The notes beneath the pieces were generated by a model, which was given only the letters and a program-made list of their open reading frames with translations, was not told the DNA's origin and did not search any database. A DNA stretch of 64,000 bases from Phaeodactylum tricornutum CCAP 1055/1 (taxonomy: Eukaryota > Bacillariophyta > Bacillariophyceae > Surirellales > Neidiaceae), in assembly GCF_000150955.2 (NCBI RefSeq), contig NC_011689.1, positions 372,001-436,000 on the forward strand, written 5' to 3'. Position 1 is the first letter of the stretch. Each line of letters begins with the position of its first letter. Below, piece by piece: positions 1 to 10,874 of the stretch. The position numbers and the translations under genes were made by a program.

Positions 1-163
1 AAAATCTTCTCTAAATGTGTAAATGCCTAGGTAATTCTTTATCGGTGAGTTGCGCTCTATAGGGTTGAATAAATCGTGTACCGGAAAGAAGTGGCTGTAG
101 AAAGATATTGGCGGAAAGAGAAGTGGACGACCACTTTTTCACTACCTAAATCTCGTTATTTCT

Positions 164-3100
164 CTACGCGGCAGGTCCTGCCTCGGCAGCAAATTTGCGC
201 TCGTAGATTCGCTTTTCGACGCCTCTAATTTCATCTTTGAGGTTATCAGAAGCAGATTTAATTTGCTTCTCAATTGCATGCTCCAGATAAGTCATGCGTC
301 CTGTCCATTCTTCTGCCTCTTCATTGTTATGGTCAGTGTCTGACTTCGTTTTGTCATACAGACCAAAAAGCCGTCCTCCGACTAAGCCAATAAGGTATGT
401 TGACCATGTGTCAACCTTGTCAGTTTGTCGGGTGATCCCTGCAGGTAACCTTTTTCGCAAAGCTTTATCGAAAGTGAACACTATTACAACACAAAGGGCT
501 AGTGTCAAAACAACACAGAGCAATGCCACTGAAAAACAAGCCAGTGAAATTGAAATGAGACAGACTCGACAAAGCAGGTACAGCCTTATGTGGACTCACA
601 TGTGAACAAAGTAACAAAGCTAAAACCGTTGCCCCTGACCACTACAATAGCTCGAGTGACGAGGTATATTTCCGAGTTCATAGCGGTACCGATAATTGCC
701 AAGAGGATCAACCACCGTCCGAATCTGCTTCCTGATTTTACAAATGTTTCAAAACGTTCTCCAAACCCTGTGACCACCAATGGTGCTGCCCCAGGTCGCA
801 GGAAGGACTCTAAAGCCGATGTTTGCGCCACAAATTGCACTCGAGCTCTGCCAAACAGCAGCATGCTGCTGATTTTGGCCTTTTCGTATGAATCCGAAAT
901 TACTGCAATCAGTACATTCAGGAGAACAACAACGCCGAGCAGCGTGAAAGCAACAAAGATGATAATCATTGCGTTTGTCTCCTTGTAGTCGTCTAATTCG
1001 AATTCGCCAAGTAGCAAACCGTACATGCGGAGATAGTATACGAACTGCTCTGAGGAGCAAAAATCTTCTGCGGGTCCACTTAATGTGCCCGCTTCTTCAT
1101 TCACAATACAAAATTGACCGTTGTCCTTAGTACTGAGAGCGATGTGCATCATGTCCCCAAACATAAAAAGAATAACAATCAAAACGACCATGAAGTAACG
1201 AATGTCTTTCAGAATCTGTATCAGAGCGAGAATGAACGTAGACATTTGGCGATTAAGGACTTTTAAAATTCCGAGAATTTTGACCCAGAGAAGCGCGAGA
1301 ATAAAGGCATTTAGTCCTTGACGATACGATCCAGGATTCCGGTCATTCCAAATGATAGCAATTAGAGTTAGAACAATTGCACTGATATCAAAGAATACCC
1401 AGACGTTGGAGAAGTATGTGCGAAACACTTGTGTCGAAATATTCAAAAGTGCCAGTGCTTCACATGCCTTGCGGAGGAAGTAATTTACACAAATAAAAAT
1501 CACTATTTGTGTAGGTACGTTTCCTGTGAGAAAGAACTTCGGGTTAGATCCTATTTTTTTGTACCAGCAATTGGGGGAAATTCACCTACCAACAGCTGTT
1601 GATTCTCCTCTTCCTTGAAACTCCACATCGTTTCCTGTAAGAGATGGAGCGTGCAGCATATAGTTAGCGTATTCTTTCTGCAAAACTAATTTGTCTCAAA
1701 AACTTACTAAAAGCCATAAGAAGAACCAAGTGTAGACAAAAATCAATCAGCACTAGCGCAACAACAAAAGGGCGTCCAAGATTTTTGCTCATCACATGCC
1801 ACACCACCGATGTGGAAGCAGCCCTTTCCGTTTCTCTAGCATCCATTGTCACAAGTGAGGCAATGAGCCCTTCGAGCTGATCGACTTTGCCGAAAGCTAA
1901 ACCCTTCTCGTCAACAAAGTTGTCTTGATCACCAGATTGGATAGTACGGAAGCCTCCAACGTAGTCTTCAACGGTCGATTCAGACATCAAAACAAGGTAG
2001 TCGACAGCGCGCCTTGCAGGGACACCCGTTCTGCGTAACATTTGTGTCAACCATGGTCCCACGGATTCGGGACATATTAGCATCCTCCGAAAAATGGACA
2101 TTCCAAGCAATCGCTTGCGAGTATTTTTCCCGTCATCTTCTAGTAAAAGCACAGTCTTCAAAAGTGTCGGAATGATAGTAACAACATGTGTCGATAGCAA
2201 ATGCCGGCCACTTCGGTCTTTAATCGAATGGTGCACCGTTGCGCGTTTGTTTTCTTGGTGAAGGCCACCGCTCTTGCCTCCAAGCTCATCCATAGCCAAT
2301 GAGAGCATCTCAAATGCCCACTCGACCTCGTCCCACAATTCAACCGCCGGAAATGCTCGACAGGACAAGGAAAACAAGTCCGAGCGATCAGTATGCACTG
2401 ACTTGATTTCCGAAGGAAATGCACTGCTGGAGCTAGGAAGATCAGACTTCGATTTCGACTGCGCTTGCGTCTGGGTTGAATCGGTGCCCTTGTGTATCAT
2501 ATTTCGAGGAGTCAAGCCTTTAACGCGATCTACTATACCTCTTGCCGTGTTGGGTATCGAGTCTGATCTCTTGCTCTTCCGGTAGGTCTCGTAAATCGAC
2601 AAAACCCAGTCATCCACAAGCTTTACGAATGGCATGTGCCCTACCTTATCGGTGGTGGTTACTCCTTCTGGATACGCTTTCATCAAAGCGTAGCCGAAGG
2701 CTGTACCAATCTGTCGTCCATGGAGAGTGCCTACCAATTCATCATTGTCGCCTAGAATATGTAGTGGCAATCGCCCATTGACATCCAAGATTGCTGCTGC
2801 TCCGGAATTCTCTTCTAAGCAAGCGTGCAATTCTGCCAACGTCACAACAGGGGACCCACAAAGCGTGTGCAAGGTTGTAGGTGGCTTTTCGGGAGGCTCA
2901 ATGTCTAATCCGCTCGGCGTCAAATGATTCTCTAGCAAGCGACGCTGGCGGACCCTGCTGGGCATGCGGTTACGCATCGAAGCGACCATTAGCATGTGTC
3001 CCCAATTCGCACCTAGCCTTTTGAGAGCAGGCAGCTCCCCGTCAAGAATCGACGTTGATTCTTCCGTACCGATGCAGTTTGCATCGTCGGACACTGTATC

Positions 3101-3952
3101 TTTCACAGCCCCACCAACGAAATTGATCTTTTTGGCCTTGTCAAGAAAGCTGTCTTTGACATGCTGGAAAACGTTTGAGGACGTCCTTTGTTTGCCCTCA
3201 TCGCTTTCGATAGGAGCAACAAAACCTGGTTCCGAAACCTTTTTTGGTAGCTGCACTTCTCGGCCGTCCATACTGTTGTTTCCTTGCCCGTCGTTTTCCA
3301 CGTTTCCGAACATGTTCTGGTCAGTCACTTTGTCTTCCTCGGATTCTAACGAAGTAACACTATCACGCGCTTCAATGGGTGAGACGGCTCTTTCTCTTTC
3401 TGAAACGGGCGAATAGGGAGTGGCACTTGATGAAGCAATTGGAAATATATCTTTCGAGCAAGAAGAAGTTGAAGGGACTGTCGAAGCGGGTTCGGAAACT
3501 TGTCGTTGAGTAGAATTTCTGTCCTGCGAAAGGTGTGCATCCTTCCAGTTTCTGGCTCCCGAAGGAAGTATCTGTCTTTGAGGTGGTGTGGATATTTCGT
3601 CGTGAGCAAGATGAGCATCGTCCCCGTATTTAGCTCCAGGAGGGACAATGACATCCTGCTGGGCAGCTCTGATATCACTACTGACGCTAGGTGGAGTTTG
3701 GCTTCGATTTGGAAGTAGTCCGGAGGAAATCTCAGCCTTTTCGTGTAGAATGCTGGGAGATGGGCGCCTCTCCCTACTGTGCATCATCAGTCTTCCGGTA
3801 AAATTCGCTAAATCAATGGTGATCATATCAGTCTCTTGATCATAAAATGGTGGACTTGAAGCCAAAACACCTCCAATCTCAGAATGAATGACAATCCGAG
3901 CGCCCGGCCCGACCTCGAATTCGTAAACTTGCATTTTAGGGGCAACCAGCAC
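164..3952 (-). CDS. TRP/polycystin-like cation channel, four exons
   Basis: Predicted non-selective cation channel of a membrane, 1,192 residues. Exons read from the minus strand are 3952-1708, 1634-1590, 1523-600 and 528-164; donors are GTAAGT, GTAGGT and GTGAGT, and all phases join cleanly. Residues 1 to about 340 are Ser/Pro-rich and look disordered. Around 385-460 lies an ankyrin-like stretch (DVNGRLPLHILGD). Six membrane segments lie at about 728-748, 770-790, 803-821, 836-855, 871-887 and 952-977; the last ends in LLNVLIAVISDSYEK, the post-pore helix signature of TRP and polycystin channels. Unusually, two further hydrophobic segments follow (about 1031-1059 and 1065-1090), then a charged, coiled-coil-like tail. 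The channel family is clear from the S6 motif and helix pattern; ion selectivity and gating cannot be read. The first ATG of the open frame is used as the start. Confidence 0.85.
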
Positions 3953-4350
3953 ACCAACAAACCTCAGAACGTTCCCTTACAGTGTGCCGGGAAAAGCTAT
4001 AGCTTTGGTCTTTCATCCGATAGGTGTGAGTGCATAGATTACGACCTGCTACTCAACAACAGTTTCTGCCACAATACACAGCTTGAGCGATAGGTCGTTC
4101 CTTTCTACTGCGCTCATTGCAGAATCAGCCGACAGGAGAGGAAAAGGGTAAGGTCCTCGTTGACACTTGAAAAGGGGGCGTAGACTTGGTCGAGGAATCT
4201 TTGTGTAGCATGGGCGACATATTGCGTATTCCAGAAATCATATTTTTTTCTTTGTGTTGACCATGTGGGAACGCGGTACGTGACAGTACAATCTGAGCAA
4301 AGGAATACCGGCAAGTTCGTTTGTTCCTTGTGAGTAGAAACGTTTAGAGC

Positions 4351-4815
4351 ATGGTAAACCAGGAAGAATCCGCGCACAAGGAACAGAGCTCCCAGTCGTC
4401 GACAGCAGAAAGCAATGGTAGCAAAGAGCTGACCGAGTGGTAAGGGCCAACAATCGTTTTCTCTCTCGCCTTAGTTTTCCATTGCTTTGCTCAAATACTA
4501 GCATTGGTTCAAGCTTACTCACATGCTCATTGGATCAGTTTGTTCTCACAATATGCAATGACATTGACTGGTATCTCGATGGGAACCGGTTACGCCTTGT
4601 ACCGCAAACCAAAAAATGGATTAGGAATCATGATCGTCGCTGGTGCAGCCGGAACCATCGTGGATCTAGCGTACGGATTGACCGTAGCCTGTCGTCCCCA
4701 ACTTCAAGCCCGGCGATGCCGTTTAATAGCTGAAAAAGAGCAGCAGCTAGCTTTACCGCCCCTGCAAACCAATCAAGCTGATCCATCGCCACCGTCAAAA
4801 CGACGTCAAGCCTGA
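4351..4815 (+). CDS. Small two-helix membrane protein, hypothetical, two exons
   Basis: Exon 2 (about 4502-4815) encodes a hydrophobic, Gly-rich hairpin (SLFSQYAMTLTGISMGTGY, then LGIMIVAGAAGTIVDLAYGL) and a basic, Pro/Gln-rich tail. Exon 1 starts at the ATG at 4351 and is Ser/Glu-rich. The two exons share a reading frame, separated by an in-frame TAA at 4440. The obvious donor GTAAGG does not keep phase with any nearby acceptor. A weaker donor, GTAGCA at 4418, joined to the acceptor ending at 4501 does, and gives 126 residues. The glycine pattern recalls small cristae-organising proteins such as MIC10, but this is too weak for a name. It is convergent with the SEC14-like gene 170 bases downstream. 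Confidence 0.5.
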
Positions 4816-4983
4816 TAGTCGCTGGACAAGCCGAGCGCTTGCAAAGCTTCATGCAATGGTCCTCTCTGATTACATCTAGTGTCGCGAGCAGTGGTCTGTG
4901 AGACGCTTTCTATACAGGAATGTTACTAGAAATGATCCGCCGGTATAGCCATAGAATCGTTACTTATCGCTTGCTACCTCACC

Positions 4984-6294
4984 TCAGGTTTTCTGGTGTG
5001 GTTTGTCGAAGTAAATCTCGCGGACAAAGTCGTCCACCGTCCCATCGTACTTGGACACAAGCTGGACTTTAGCGACCGTACCGGGGGAAATCATGCAAGC
5101 AACGGTATTCCACACCATAGACAAAAGACGGGGAGGCTTCAACAGCTGGATCTGCTTGGTAGTTTCCGGATAATATTGTTGAGTCAAAGACAACCAAGGC
5201 TTCATGATTTTGCGGACGAAGCTGGGAGAAAATTGGTGACGATTCATCCCTGATAGATCGCAGATCTCATCCACGTATATCATGCTTTCGTGTTTCATGC
5301 TTTCTTTATACAACTGCCGATGCAAGGATTCAAAAAGATAAATCCAATGGTCCAGGAATTCTTCCAGGGATAGCTCTTTCTTGCTACAAATCACATTGGA
5401 AATCTCGGATGTCTTCCAGTCACCAACATGCAGTACAATCGGTAGCAGTTTCGATCGATCGGGAAGATCATCCACCAAATGAAATCGACAAGGAAAATGC
5501 TCCGCGACAACGTCAGACAAGTGCTCAAAGGGTCGCTGGTCAACGGATACTCGAATACGTTCGTCGATGCGATTGGTTACTCGCCACTGTAAAAAGGTGC
5601 GGTAGTGTTCAGCTGCAGACAAGGGGTCCTGATCTTTTTCTTTCCGTAAAAAACGCAACATACGTAAATCACTGTATACATCAGGAAAAGCCTCCGTAAC
5701 GTTGACTGTTTGACCGCGAAGTTGGACAGTGCGACTTTCAATGGCTTCCAAATCAGCTAGTAACAGGAGTTTCATGCTGGCAAGTCGCTGGGTTTCTTTT
5801 ACGTCTTTGAGATTGTATGCCCACCAGGGTAGCGAAAGATCCTTTGAGACAGTTTGAAAACTAAGTGAATTCTCTCCATTCGTTTCATTGTGAGACGGGG
5901 CCTGTACCTTATCGTCGATCTTTTCCAATACCAAAATACTGGACGGAATTGCAGTTCATTGGGAGTCTGAGGTACACCACCATCATTGATATCGCTTTTG
6001 CCAGTGTGGTCGGAGGCAGACTTACCGTCGGAGCCAACGCTGCGGTCGTGTTATGGAGTGATGCAGCAAACGATGGCGCATCCACGAAGCTCGAGAAAAG
6101 AGACATTCCGCCCCGGCAGGTTCGCGACTTTGGACCCGTCGATGTGGCGAAAGAGCCGAATCGTGTTTGTAGGAGACTGGTAAAGATGATGGAATCGTGC
6201 TTGAACGAGGCGACTGTTTCTTCACCGATATGCCCGTCGCCGCTGTCAGCGAATTCATCATGAGAAGCACATTGAATACACTACAGGGATGCAT
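4984..6294 (-). CDS. CRAL-TRIO (SEC14-like) lipid-binding protein, two exons
   Basis: Predicted phosphatidylinositol or lipophilic-ligand transfer protein, 407 residues. Exon 1 is 6294-6026 and exon 2 is 5938-4984, with an 87-base GTAAGT...CAG intron in phase 2. The N-terminal 120 residues are basic and Ser-rich, followed by an acidic linker. A CRAL-TRIO-N helical part (about 170-220; MLRFLRKEKDQDPLSAAEHY) precedes the lipid-binding lobe (about 245-390), which has the typical pattern of LPIVLHVGDW, then MIYVDEICDLSGM, then LSLTQQYYPETTKQIQLLKPP. This last stretch corresponds to the DNYPE-type SEC14 segment. A second possible start is the MMNS at 6261. The family call is firm; the ligand is unknown. 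Confidence 0.85.
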
Positions 6295-6938
6295 GTTTTC
6301 GATAGTTCATTTGCTGTATCGGGGTGATATTGTGGTTTGGCATCAAATTCTTTTTCGTCTGAATTTACTGTTACTGAGATGAGAATTCCACTTCGCTGTC
6401 TACACTTATTATCTACGGACAAATGTCAAAATTAATTTCTGGAAGGTTCGCCAGGCGCTCTCTGTCAGCTCAGCCTATCATCGATTTCAAAAGAAAGACG
6501 AATCTCGGCGAGGCGACACTGATGACAGCCAGCCATGATAACCTCCAGCAATGACGACCTCCAGTAACGACGACCTTGTTCAACTTTCTGCTTTCCACTA
6601 GCAACAATGTAAAAACAATGCAGATCGTAATTTTTTAAAACCCCAAAAAACCCCTCAAATAGACCATGCAAGAAGCCTGGCAAGGGTAGTGTGAACGTTG
6701 CTTGAATCTCCACTTTTTAGGGCGTCAATAAACAGATGAACAAACTGAATTGGAATCGCCAAGGGCTTCATCACCCCCTTTTCATACAACTGATCTATTC
6801 TTAAATACAACTCTTGGGAAAGGAGACAAAATTTTCCGTACGCTGCACCTCTCGAAGTGATGGGCGTTTCCCTAGCTCTTCTACGTCAGTACTTTGAATT
6901 TCTGTTGGTCCAGCCGGTTTTTTCTTCAAAAACTTGTG
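6295..6938. other. Intergenic, SEC14-like 5' side to TAM41 3' end
   Basis: About 640 bases hold the presumed promoter of the SEC14-like gene and the 3' UTR of TAM41. There is a short imperfect direct repeat around 6540-6577 (CGACCTCCAGTAACGA-like). An 82-codon open frame on the minus strand has no recognisable features. I see no RNA gene. Confidence 0.5.
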
Positions 6939-8075
6939 TCATCGTTTCAGCAATCCTTTTGAAAGCTTACGCATAGCATAAACCCATGACTTTCGTGGGC
7001 CGGCAGTAATGAGCCCTTTCAGCGATTGGTACCGTGCAGCTGGAGCGACGATAGCAGGTAGTGCATTGCGCATTTTTTGCAGAGCTTGCTGTGACTTCTG
7101 ACTATCATATTCGGATTGTAGCACAGGGGGCAAAGATTTGAACAGGGCAGATTGAGTATTCGCGTTTGCTCCATCCCAAGCCCATTGTAAGGTGTTTGAC
7201 TGGCCCTTTGTAATACTTAGCATTCCTTGCCCTTCAAGCAGCCGTATAGCATCACTATAGAGATTGCGGAATCGTTCAAGCTGACCAGGACTTTGGACGA
7301 GCTTTCTAACCTTTTGAGGATCCTCTGCGCCAGTTTGCATACGGAAATCGCCGGCGTATGAAAGTGACGCAATTTGTGTATACACGGTCTCTTCCGGGAT
7401 ATTTGTGAACGACGAAGATTCGGATAGGAGTAAAAGAGAAGCAGACAATGCTGCTGGGAGGTTAAATTGGAGCTGGGCATTTGTAATTTCAGCCAACGCG
7501 GGTGATGGTCGCTCAAGAATGGGAACGATTGGTTTATGCATGCGTCCCGCCAAGTATAGATAATTCCAATGTTGAAGATCGTCCACCAGATCGTTGGCTT
7601 GCACAACACCATACTTCAAGCCTGGCGCAATGTTGAAGTAGACCCGTGGATTACGCAAAAGTTGATTGTTGACGCTGTGTCGCTGCCACCAAGTCGCCCA
7701 GACCTCTGGCATGCTTTTCCGAAAACGAGTCCAGAAGGGAAGGGCGTAATGAGCTGGATTCAGGAGGATATTGGTTTGATGAAATGAAAAAGCGTCGTCA
7801 ACCACCATGATCACATCGATCATGTTCGAATCGTCGGCCTTCTCTTTTGTGACGATCTCTTGCGACAAAACGCCTGAGCCGTAGCCGAAAGCGTACACCA
7901 CGTTGTCTAAAGGCAATGTGTCTTCTAACAGCTTTCGTAGACTCGCGACGGTCTGCAGCTGCCCTTTCGAGGATTGAACCTCCATAATGTAGTTATTGCG
8001 GTGCCGAACTTTTCGCTCTGTAACAGAAGATACTGTTGCGTGCGCCCTACTGCTGGACGATTGGCACCTGTCCAT
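6939..8075 (-). CDS. TAM41: Mitochondrial CDP-diacylglycerol synthase TAM41
   Basis: Makes CDP-diacylglycerol from phosphatidic acid and CTP on the matrix side of the mitochondrial inner membrane, the first committed step towards cardiolipin. The single-exon protein has 378 residues, normal for the family. Diagnostic nucleotidyltransferase motifs are visible: YAFGYGSGVLSQ at about 62-73 and DVIMVVDDAFSFHQTN at about 88-103 with its paired acidic residues. They are followed by the family segment NPAHYALPFW and by VYFN...LKYGVV...DL. The first 30 residues are Ser/Arg/Lys-rich, lack acidic clusters and could be a mitochondrial presequence. The start is the ATG at 8075, about 390 bases from the divergently transcribed CoA-disulfide reductase gene. 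Confidence 0.93.
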   Translation of the reverse strand: MDRCQSSSSRAHATVSSVTERKVRHRNNYIMEVQSSKGQLQTVASLRKLLEDTLPLDNVVYAFGYGSGVLSQEIVTKEKADDSNMIDVIMVVDDAFSFHQTNILLNPAHYALPFWTRFRKSMPEVWATWWQRHSVNNQLLRNPRVYFNIAPGLKYGVVQANDLVDDLQHWNYLYLAGRMHKPIVPILERPSPALAEITNAQLQFNLPAALSASLLLLSESSSFTNIPEETVYTQIASLSYAGDFRMQTGAEDPQKVRKLVQSPGQLERFRNLYSDAIRLLEGQGMLSITKGQSNTLQWAWDGANANTQSALFKSLPPVLQSEYDSQKSQQALQKMRNALPAIVAPAARYQSLKGLITAGPRKSWVYAMRKLSKGLLKR

Positions 8076-8464
8076 TTACATGTTAGATAGCTTGACTGGA
8101 AAACCCTAAGTTGACAAATTGGAGCGAGATGTGGTCGAGTCCGCTTTTGAAATCAAACATAAATAATTTTGAATCCCAAACTGAACCTAATCTCTAACGC
8201 CTTCGGAAAAACAACCAATCACAATTTCGACTATTCGGGAGATTCCATTACCGCGGGGATACAAGGCGGAAATCCGCAAAGGCCTATATGCAAGAGCCTG
8301 TTCTCTTTTCGGTCGGCGATGCAGTTGCGACGGTAATGAGAACCGAAAGAACCGATCTTCCCGTCTTTCAGTCAGACATCATAAAAAACCAAATACAATA
8401 TTTGAGTTGAATCATCAACAAAAGACTAACTGTAAAAACATCTACATTACCTTCCGAACAAATC
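8076..8464. promoter_or_regulatory. Divergent promoter region between TAM41 and CoADR-rhodanese
   Basis: A 389-base spacer separates two divergently read genes, so both promoters must lie here. It is AT-rich near the plus-strand gene (8385-8450) with a CAAA/TTCC-rich leader just before the ATG at 8465. No clear TATA box or operator can be assigned. Confidence 0.45.
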
Positions 8465-10165
8465 ATGAAGATAGTGATTGTCGGAGGAGTCGCTGCCGGG
8501 GCTAGTGCCGCTGCCCGTGCTCGCCGTTTGGACGAACACGCCGAGATTCTTCTCTTGCAGTCTGGACCGGACGTATCCTTCGCATCATGCGGCATGCCTT
8601 ACTTGATCGGAAACGAAATAACCGACCGCGCCTCTATGGCCGTTCAAACACCGCAATCCTTGAACGCTCGTCTCAATATCATTGTTCGAGTCAATACCAA
8701 GGTCAATGAAATCAATACAACCGACCAGACTGTTGTCGCTCGGAATGAAACCACCGGGGATATCTACACCGAACCCTACGATGAACTTGTTCTGGCAGTG
8801 GGTGCGGCTCCCTTCAAGCCTCCGATCCCTGGTATTGACCGTCCTGGATTGTTCACGCTCCGCAATCTTCAGGAAATGGATGCCATCGTTCAGTGGCTCA
8901 ATGTCAAAACTGAAACCAAGAAGCCCGCTGACATGCACTGTGTGGTTGCTGGGGCGGGATTTATCGGACTCGAAATGGTAGAACAGCTACATCATCGCGG
9001 CATGAACGTGACTCTGGTCGAAATGATGCCACAGATCCTGGCCCCTATGGATCAGGAAATGGCAGCTATGCTACACAAAGATCTCGAAGACCACGATGTT
9101 AACGTGATTGTTGGAGACGCCATCAAAGAATTTGCCGCCTACGAGAAGGATGCAGATAGCTCGGTGCTGACTTTACAATCCGGACGTGTCCTTCCTCCTG
9201 CCCAGTTGACGATTCTTGGCCTTGGTGTCCGCCCCGACACGGGCGTAGTCAAGGCAGCGGGCATCGAGCTTTCGCCTAGAGGCCACATTCTCGTTGATGA
9301 ACACTTGCACACATCCGCAGCAAATGTTTGGGCTGCTGGTGACGCCGTTGAAATCATTAACCCAATTTTGCCGGATGAAAAGTGGGCCGTCCCCTTAGCA
9401 GGTCCAGCGAATCGCCAAGGTCGCATGATTGCCGACAACATATACGGCAAAAAACGCTCTTTTCGGGGAACGTACGCGGTCAGTGTAGTACGGTCCTTTG
9501 ATCTATACGCAGCCTGCGTCGGTCTTAATGAAAAGTTTCTCAAAGCCAAGAATGTTCCCTATAATGTCGTGCATGTACATCCCAACAGCCATGCCGGATA
9601 TTATCCTGGCGCCGAAAAGATCCATCTCAAACTGGTCTTTGACAAGGAGTCTGGAAAAATTTACGGCGCTCAGGCCGTAGGCAAGGACGGCGTTGAAAAA
9701 CGGATTGACGTGATTGGGACTGCCATGCAGGGTAAAATGACGGTGTCGGACTTGGCCGAGTTGGAGCTCTGCTATGCCCCTCCGGTTGGTTCGGCAAAAG
9801 ATCCAGTCAACTTTGCCGGCATGGCGGCTCAAAACATTATGGACGGGCTCATTTCCAATGTGGAATGGTACGAAATGGATGATCTCGTCAAAAATCCTGA
9901 CGTATTTGTTTTGGATGTTCGTGGAGGAGCCGAAATCGAAAAGACTGGTAAGCTTGCAGAAAAGGCCGTCAATATCCCCGTCGATGATTTGCGTGCCCGA
10001 CTCTCCGAGGTACCGAAGGACAAGCGTATTGTTGTGTCGTGTGCTTCAGGGCAACGGTCGTATTATGCTTGCCGTATTTTGAAGCAAAACGGGTATGCCA
10101 ACGTGGACAATTTGGACGGTGCCTACTTAACCTTTCACGCCGCCCATCCAGAACCGGCTGCGTAA
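8465..10165 (+). CDS. CoA-disulfide reductase-rhodanese fusion (bacterial type)
   Basis: FAD/NAD(P)H-dependent disulfide reductase fused to a rhodanese domain, 566 residues, no intron. The FAD-binding GGVAAGASAAARARR lies at 7-21. The single redox cysteine of the CoA-disulfide reductase group is at about residue 42 (SFASCGMPY), in place of the CxxxxC pair of glutathione reductases. A second dinucleotide fold follows (CVVAGAGFIGLEM, about 158), then the FAD contact VWAAGDAVE (about 290). The C-terminal rhodanese domain runs from about 470 to 560, with its cysteine at about 526 in SCASGQRS. Such fusions are best known from bacteria, where they reduce CoA disulfide or handle polysulfide or persulfide. 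No targeting peptide is visible, so a cytosolic location is likely. The exact substrate is inferred from the family only. Confidence 0.93.
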   Translation: MKIVIVGGVAAGASAAARARRLDEHAEILLLQSGPDVSFASCGMPYLIGNEITDRASMAVQTPQSLNARLNIIVRVNTKVNEINTTDQTVVARNETTGDIYTEPYDELVLAVGAAPFKPPIPGIDRPGLFTLRNLQEMDAIVQWLNVKTETKKPADMHCVVAGAGFIGLEMVEQLHHRGMNVTLVEMMPQILAPMDQEMAAMLHKDLEDHDVNVIVGDAIKEFAAYEKDADSSVLTLQSGRVLPPAQLTILGLGVRPDTGVVKAAGIELSPRGHILVDEHLHTSAANVWAAGDAVEIINPILPDEKWAVPLAGPANRQGRMIADNIYGKKRSFRGTYAVSVVRSFDLYAACVGLNEKFLKAKNVPYNVVHVHPNSHAGYYPGAEKIHLKLVFDKESGKIYGAQAVGKDGVEKRIDVIGTAMQGKMTVSDLAELELCYAPPVGSAKDPVNFAGMAAQNIMDGLISNVEWYEMDDLVKNPDVFVLDVRGGAEIEKTGKLAEKAVNIPVDDLRARLSEVPKDKRIVVSCASGQRSYYACRILKQNGYANVDNLDGAYLTFHAAHPEPAA

Positions 10166-10874
10166 GGTTGCTTTCTCTTACGCCAACCCATAGGATAGAA
10201 TAAGTCCAAAATAAGGAAAGCCAACAGTCTATACCTATAGCGGACACCATAAGTAAAGACTCCAATCCGAACTCTGTGCGTTTCTGCAGAGAAGTGCATG
10301 CAATCTGTATTGCCGGTCCAAAGAATCTCGGAATTGTTGCCATAAACAGCTCAATACAGGTAGTTTGTATGTGAAAATCGAGAGACAATGGCCAGCAAAT
10401 GGAAAGTAGGTATTACTGCAAGCGCATTTTACACCTAGGTTTCAAGAGCCTAGTAGGGGTAGCGTGGCTTCCGATCGGTCGACCAAACGTGTATTTTACA
10501 GTCTTACCTACCTACCGGCTTGGTACTCGGTAGCCCAACCTATGCTCTCTCTGTCACATATCAAGTACGCGTTCGATTAACAGCAAATTTGTCTTGCGAG
10601 TCCGCAAAGCGTTTTCGACCTATTAGCATAAACCACAAAACACGCTGAATTTGATCAAGATTGAAAAGAGTATACTAAGGGTTAAGAGAGGCATTCGTCA
10701 GTCGAAGGTGAGGAGCATCCTAGTTTATCAGCTAAACCTGCCGAACGTTCTAAGGCTCCACCACTCTGCTCGGAGACAAGCAAATAGATTCCTTCCGAAC
10801 CGTTCGAAAAATACGGTGCTCACATTCAGTCTGCTCTGGACATTTTATTCGGTCAATTAATCGCAATCGCGAGG
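10166..10874. other. Intergenic, CoADR 3' side and TFIIF-alpha 5' side
   Basis: Holds the 3' UTR of the upstream gene and the promoter/leader of TFIIF-alpha. A CCTACCTACCGG stretch lies at about 10507. A 69-codon frame at 10651-10860 looks like chance. No RNA gene or repeat of note. Confidence 0.45.
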
